NCBI RefSeq assembly: GCF_021502655.1
Contig: NZ_JAKFFT010000002.1
Span: 124,001-188,000, forward strand
Length of the DNA stretch: 64,000 nucleotides
DNA from: Dyadobacter sp. CY347
GTDB taxonomy: Bacteria; Bacteroidota; Bacteroidia; Cytophagales; Spirosomataceae
Reading direction: 5' to 3'
In this document: piece after piece, positions 63,263 to 64,000 of the stretch
How the letters are laid out: each line of letters opens with the position of its first letter
Numbering within the stretch: the stretch's first letter is position 1
Notes under the pieces: generated by a model
Told to the model about the DNA's origin: nothing
Databases searched by the model: none
What the model saw: the letters and a program-made list of their open reading frames with translations, nothing else
Translations under genes and position numbers: made by a program

Positions 63263-64000
63263 ATGAAAGTGCTCATTACTGGTGCCACGGGGTTGGTTGG
63301 AAGTGCTACGGCGAAGAAGTTTGTTTCCGAAAATCATGAAGTTTTTGCATTGGCACGGCCTGACTCCGACCGGAGCCTGCTCGCTGACATTGCAGCAGAA
63401 ATAACATGGGTGGAAGGCGATATTCTTGATCTCAGTGCTTTGGAAAGGGCGATGGAAAACATGGATATGGTTGTGCATACGGCCGCAGTGGTTTCCTTTA
63501 TTCCAAAAGAGCGGAAGGCCATGTACAAAGTGAATGTGGAGGGAACGGCGAATGTGGTGAATGTTTGCCTTAAATATAAGATCGGAAAACTTTGTCATGT
63601 GAGCAGCATTGCGGCAATCGGCAGGCCTGATGCGCGAAAAACCCTTCCCGGAAAGGACGTTATTCTTGATGAAAGCCAACGCTGGGAAGATTCTCCGGAG
63701 AATTCTGAATATGCCAAAACCAAACATTTGGCCGAACTTGAAGTCTGGCGCGGGATTGCGGAAGGGCTTAATGCGGTGATTGTCAACCCCACATTGATAC
63801 TGGGCGAAGGGGATTGGAGTAAAAGCAGCACGCAGATTTTTGGTTACATTTTTAAAGAAAAACCATTTTATACAGAGGGGATCGCCAATTACGTGGACGT
63901 GAAGGACGTCGCCGACATTATATTTCAGCTTTTGCTATCGGATATCTCCGGAGAGAGATTTTTGCTGAATGGTGGGAGCATTTCTTATCAGAATTTGTTC
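63263..64000 (+). CDS. NAD-dependent epimerase/dihydroflavonol-reductase-like protein, 3' truncated
   Basis: The frame from the ATG at 63263 is open to the last base, so 246 residues are visible and the C-terminus is missing. The Rossmann motif 'GATGLVG' (7-13) and the catalytic Tyr150-x-x-x-Lys154 in 'YAKTK' identify an extended SDR. 'VVHTAAVVSF' and 'VNPTLILG' fit the dihydroflavonol-4-reductase-like branch. The substrate is unknown. Confidence 0.88.
   Translation, partial: MKVLITGATGLVGSATAKKFVSENHEVFALARPDSDRSLLADIAAEITWVEGDILDLSALERAMENMDMVVHTAAVVSFIPKERKAMYKVNVEGTANVVNVCLKYKIGKLCHVSSIAAIGRPDARKTLPGKDVILDESQRWEDSPENSEYAKTKHLAELEVWRGIAEGLNAVIVNPTLILGEGDWSKSSTQIFGYIFKEKPFYTEGIANYVDVKDVADIIFQLLLSDISGERFLLNGGSISYQNLF

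Overview
The window reads as an ordinary chromosomal stretch of a Bacteroidota bacterium, most likely a Cytophagales member close to Dyadobacter or Spirosoma. This is an inference from gene content, not a database match. The pointers are a type IX secretion gene (porQ), two PafA-type alkaline phosphatases, DUF4494 and DUF2007 proteins, a type-2 PyrF, OmpA and CarboxypepD_reg-like envelope proteins, few Shine-Dalgarno sequences, several TTG or GTG starts, and -7 elements of the Bacteroidota form TAnnTTTG. I see 54 protein genes (the first and last cut by the window edges), no rRNA or tRNA, no insertion sequence, no CRISPR array and no prophage.

Layout. 1-10505: envelope and periplasm, with the end of tamB, a lipoprotein, an M16 protease and two tandem PafA phosphatases. 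10590-13232 (minus): NfeD and a stomatin-like SPFH protein behind a strong hairpin, then an acyl-CoA dehydrogenase. 13444-15793: UDP-glucose dehydrogenase and UDP-xylose synthase. 15871-18762 (minus): frr, pyrH, a biotin carrier protein and a tRNA-dihydrouridine synthase. 18828-26213: a CPBP protease, DUF2007, cdsA, lpxH, an OmpA-family protein, DUF4494 and secreted unknowns. 26232-34124: a membrane protein, exonuclease III, Uma2, a pseudouridine synthase, mutS and a nucleoside-type permease.

34199-42242 (minus): a glycine-rich RRM protein, a secreted beta-propeller protein, a large HEAT plus double-DUF1080 protein, a Tat-exported Gfo/Idh/MocA oxidoreductase and an acyl-CoA carboxylase beta subunit. 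The DUF1080, oxidoreductase and propeller genes look like a periplasmic keto-glycoside set. 42329-46827: porQ, a PhoX-like lipoprotein and a di-haem peroxidase carrying an imelysin-like N-terminal domain. 46828-54043 (minus): a twin ABC ATPase, a PfpI protein, clpB, lysA and pyrF. 54147-58145: rfbC, a second DJ-1/PfpI protein, and a four-gene two-component operon with a seven-helix membrane protein and a small unknown protein.

58146-58551 is the only gene-free stretch above 300 bases. It contains several consecutive stem-loops ending in an intrinsic terminator on the plus strand, with no plus-strand gene before it. It is the best candidate here for an undescribed element: either a small RNA or an attenuator-type leader for the small Rdx (SelW-like) gene that follows. 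The window ends with an Hsp20-like protein, two unknown small proteins, metG and the start of an NAD-dependent epimerase gene.
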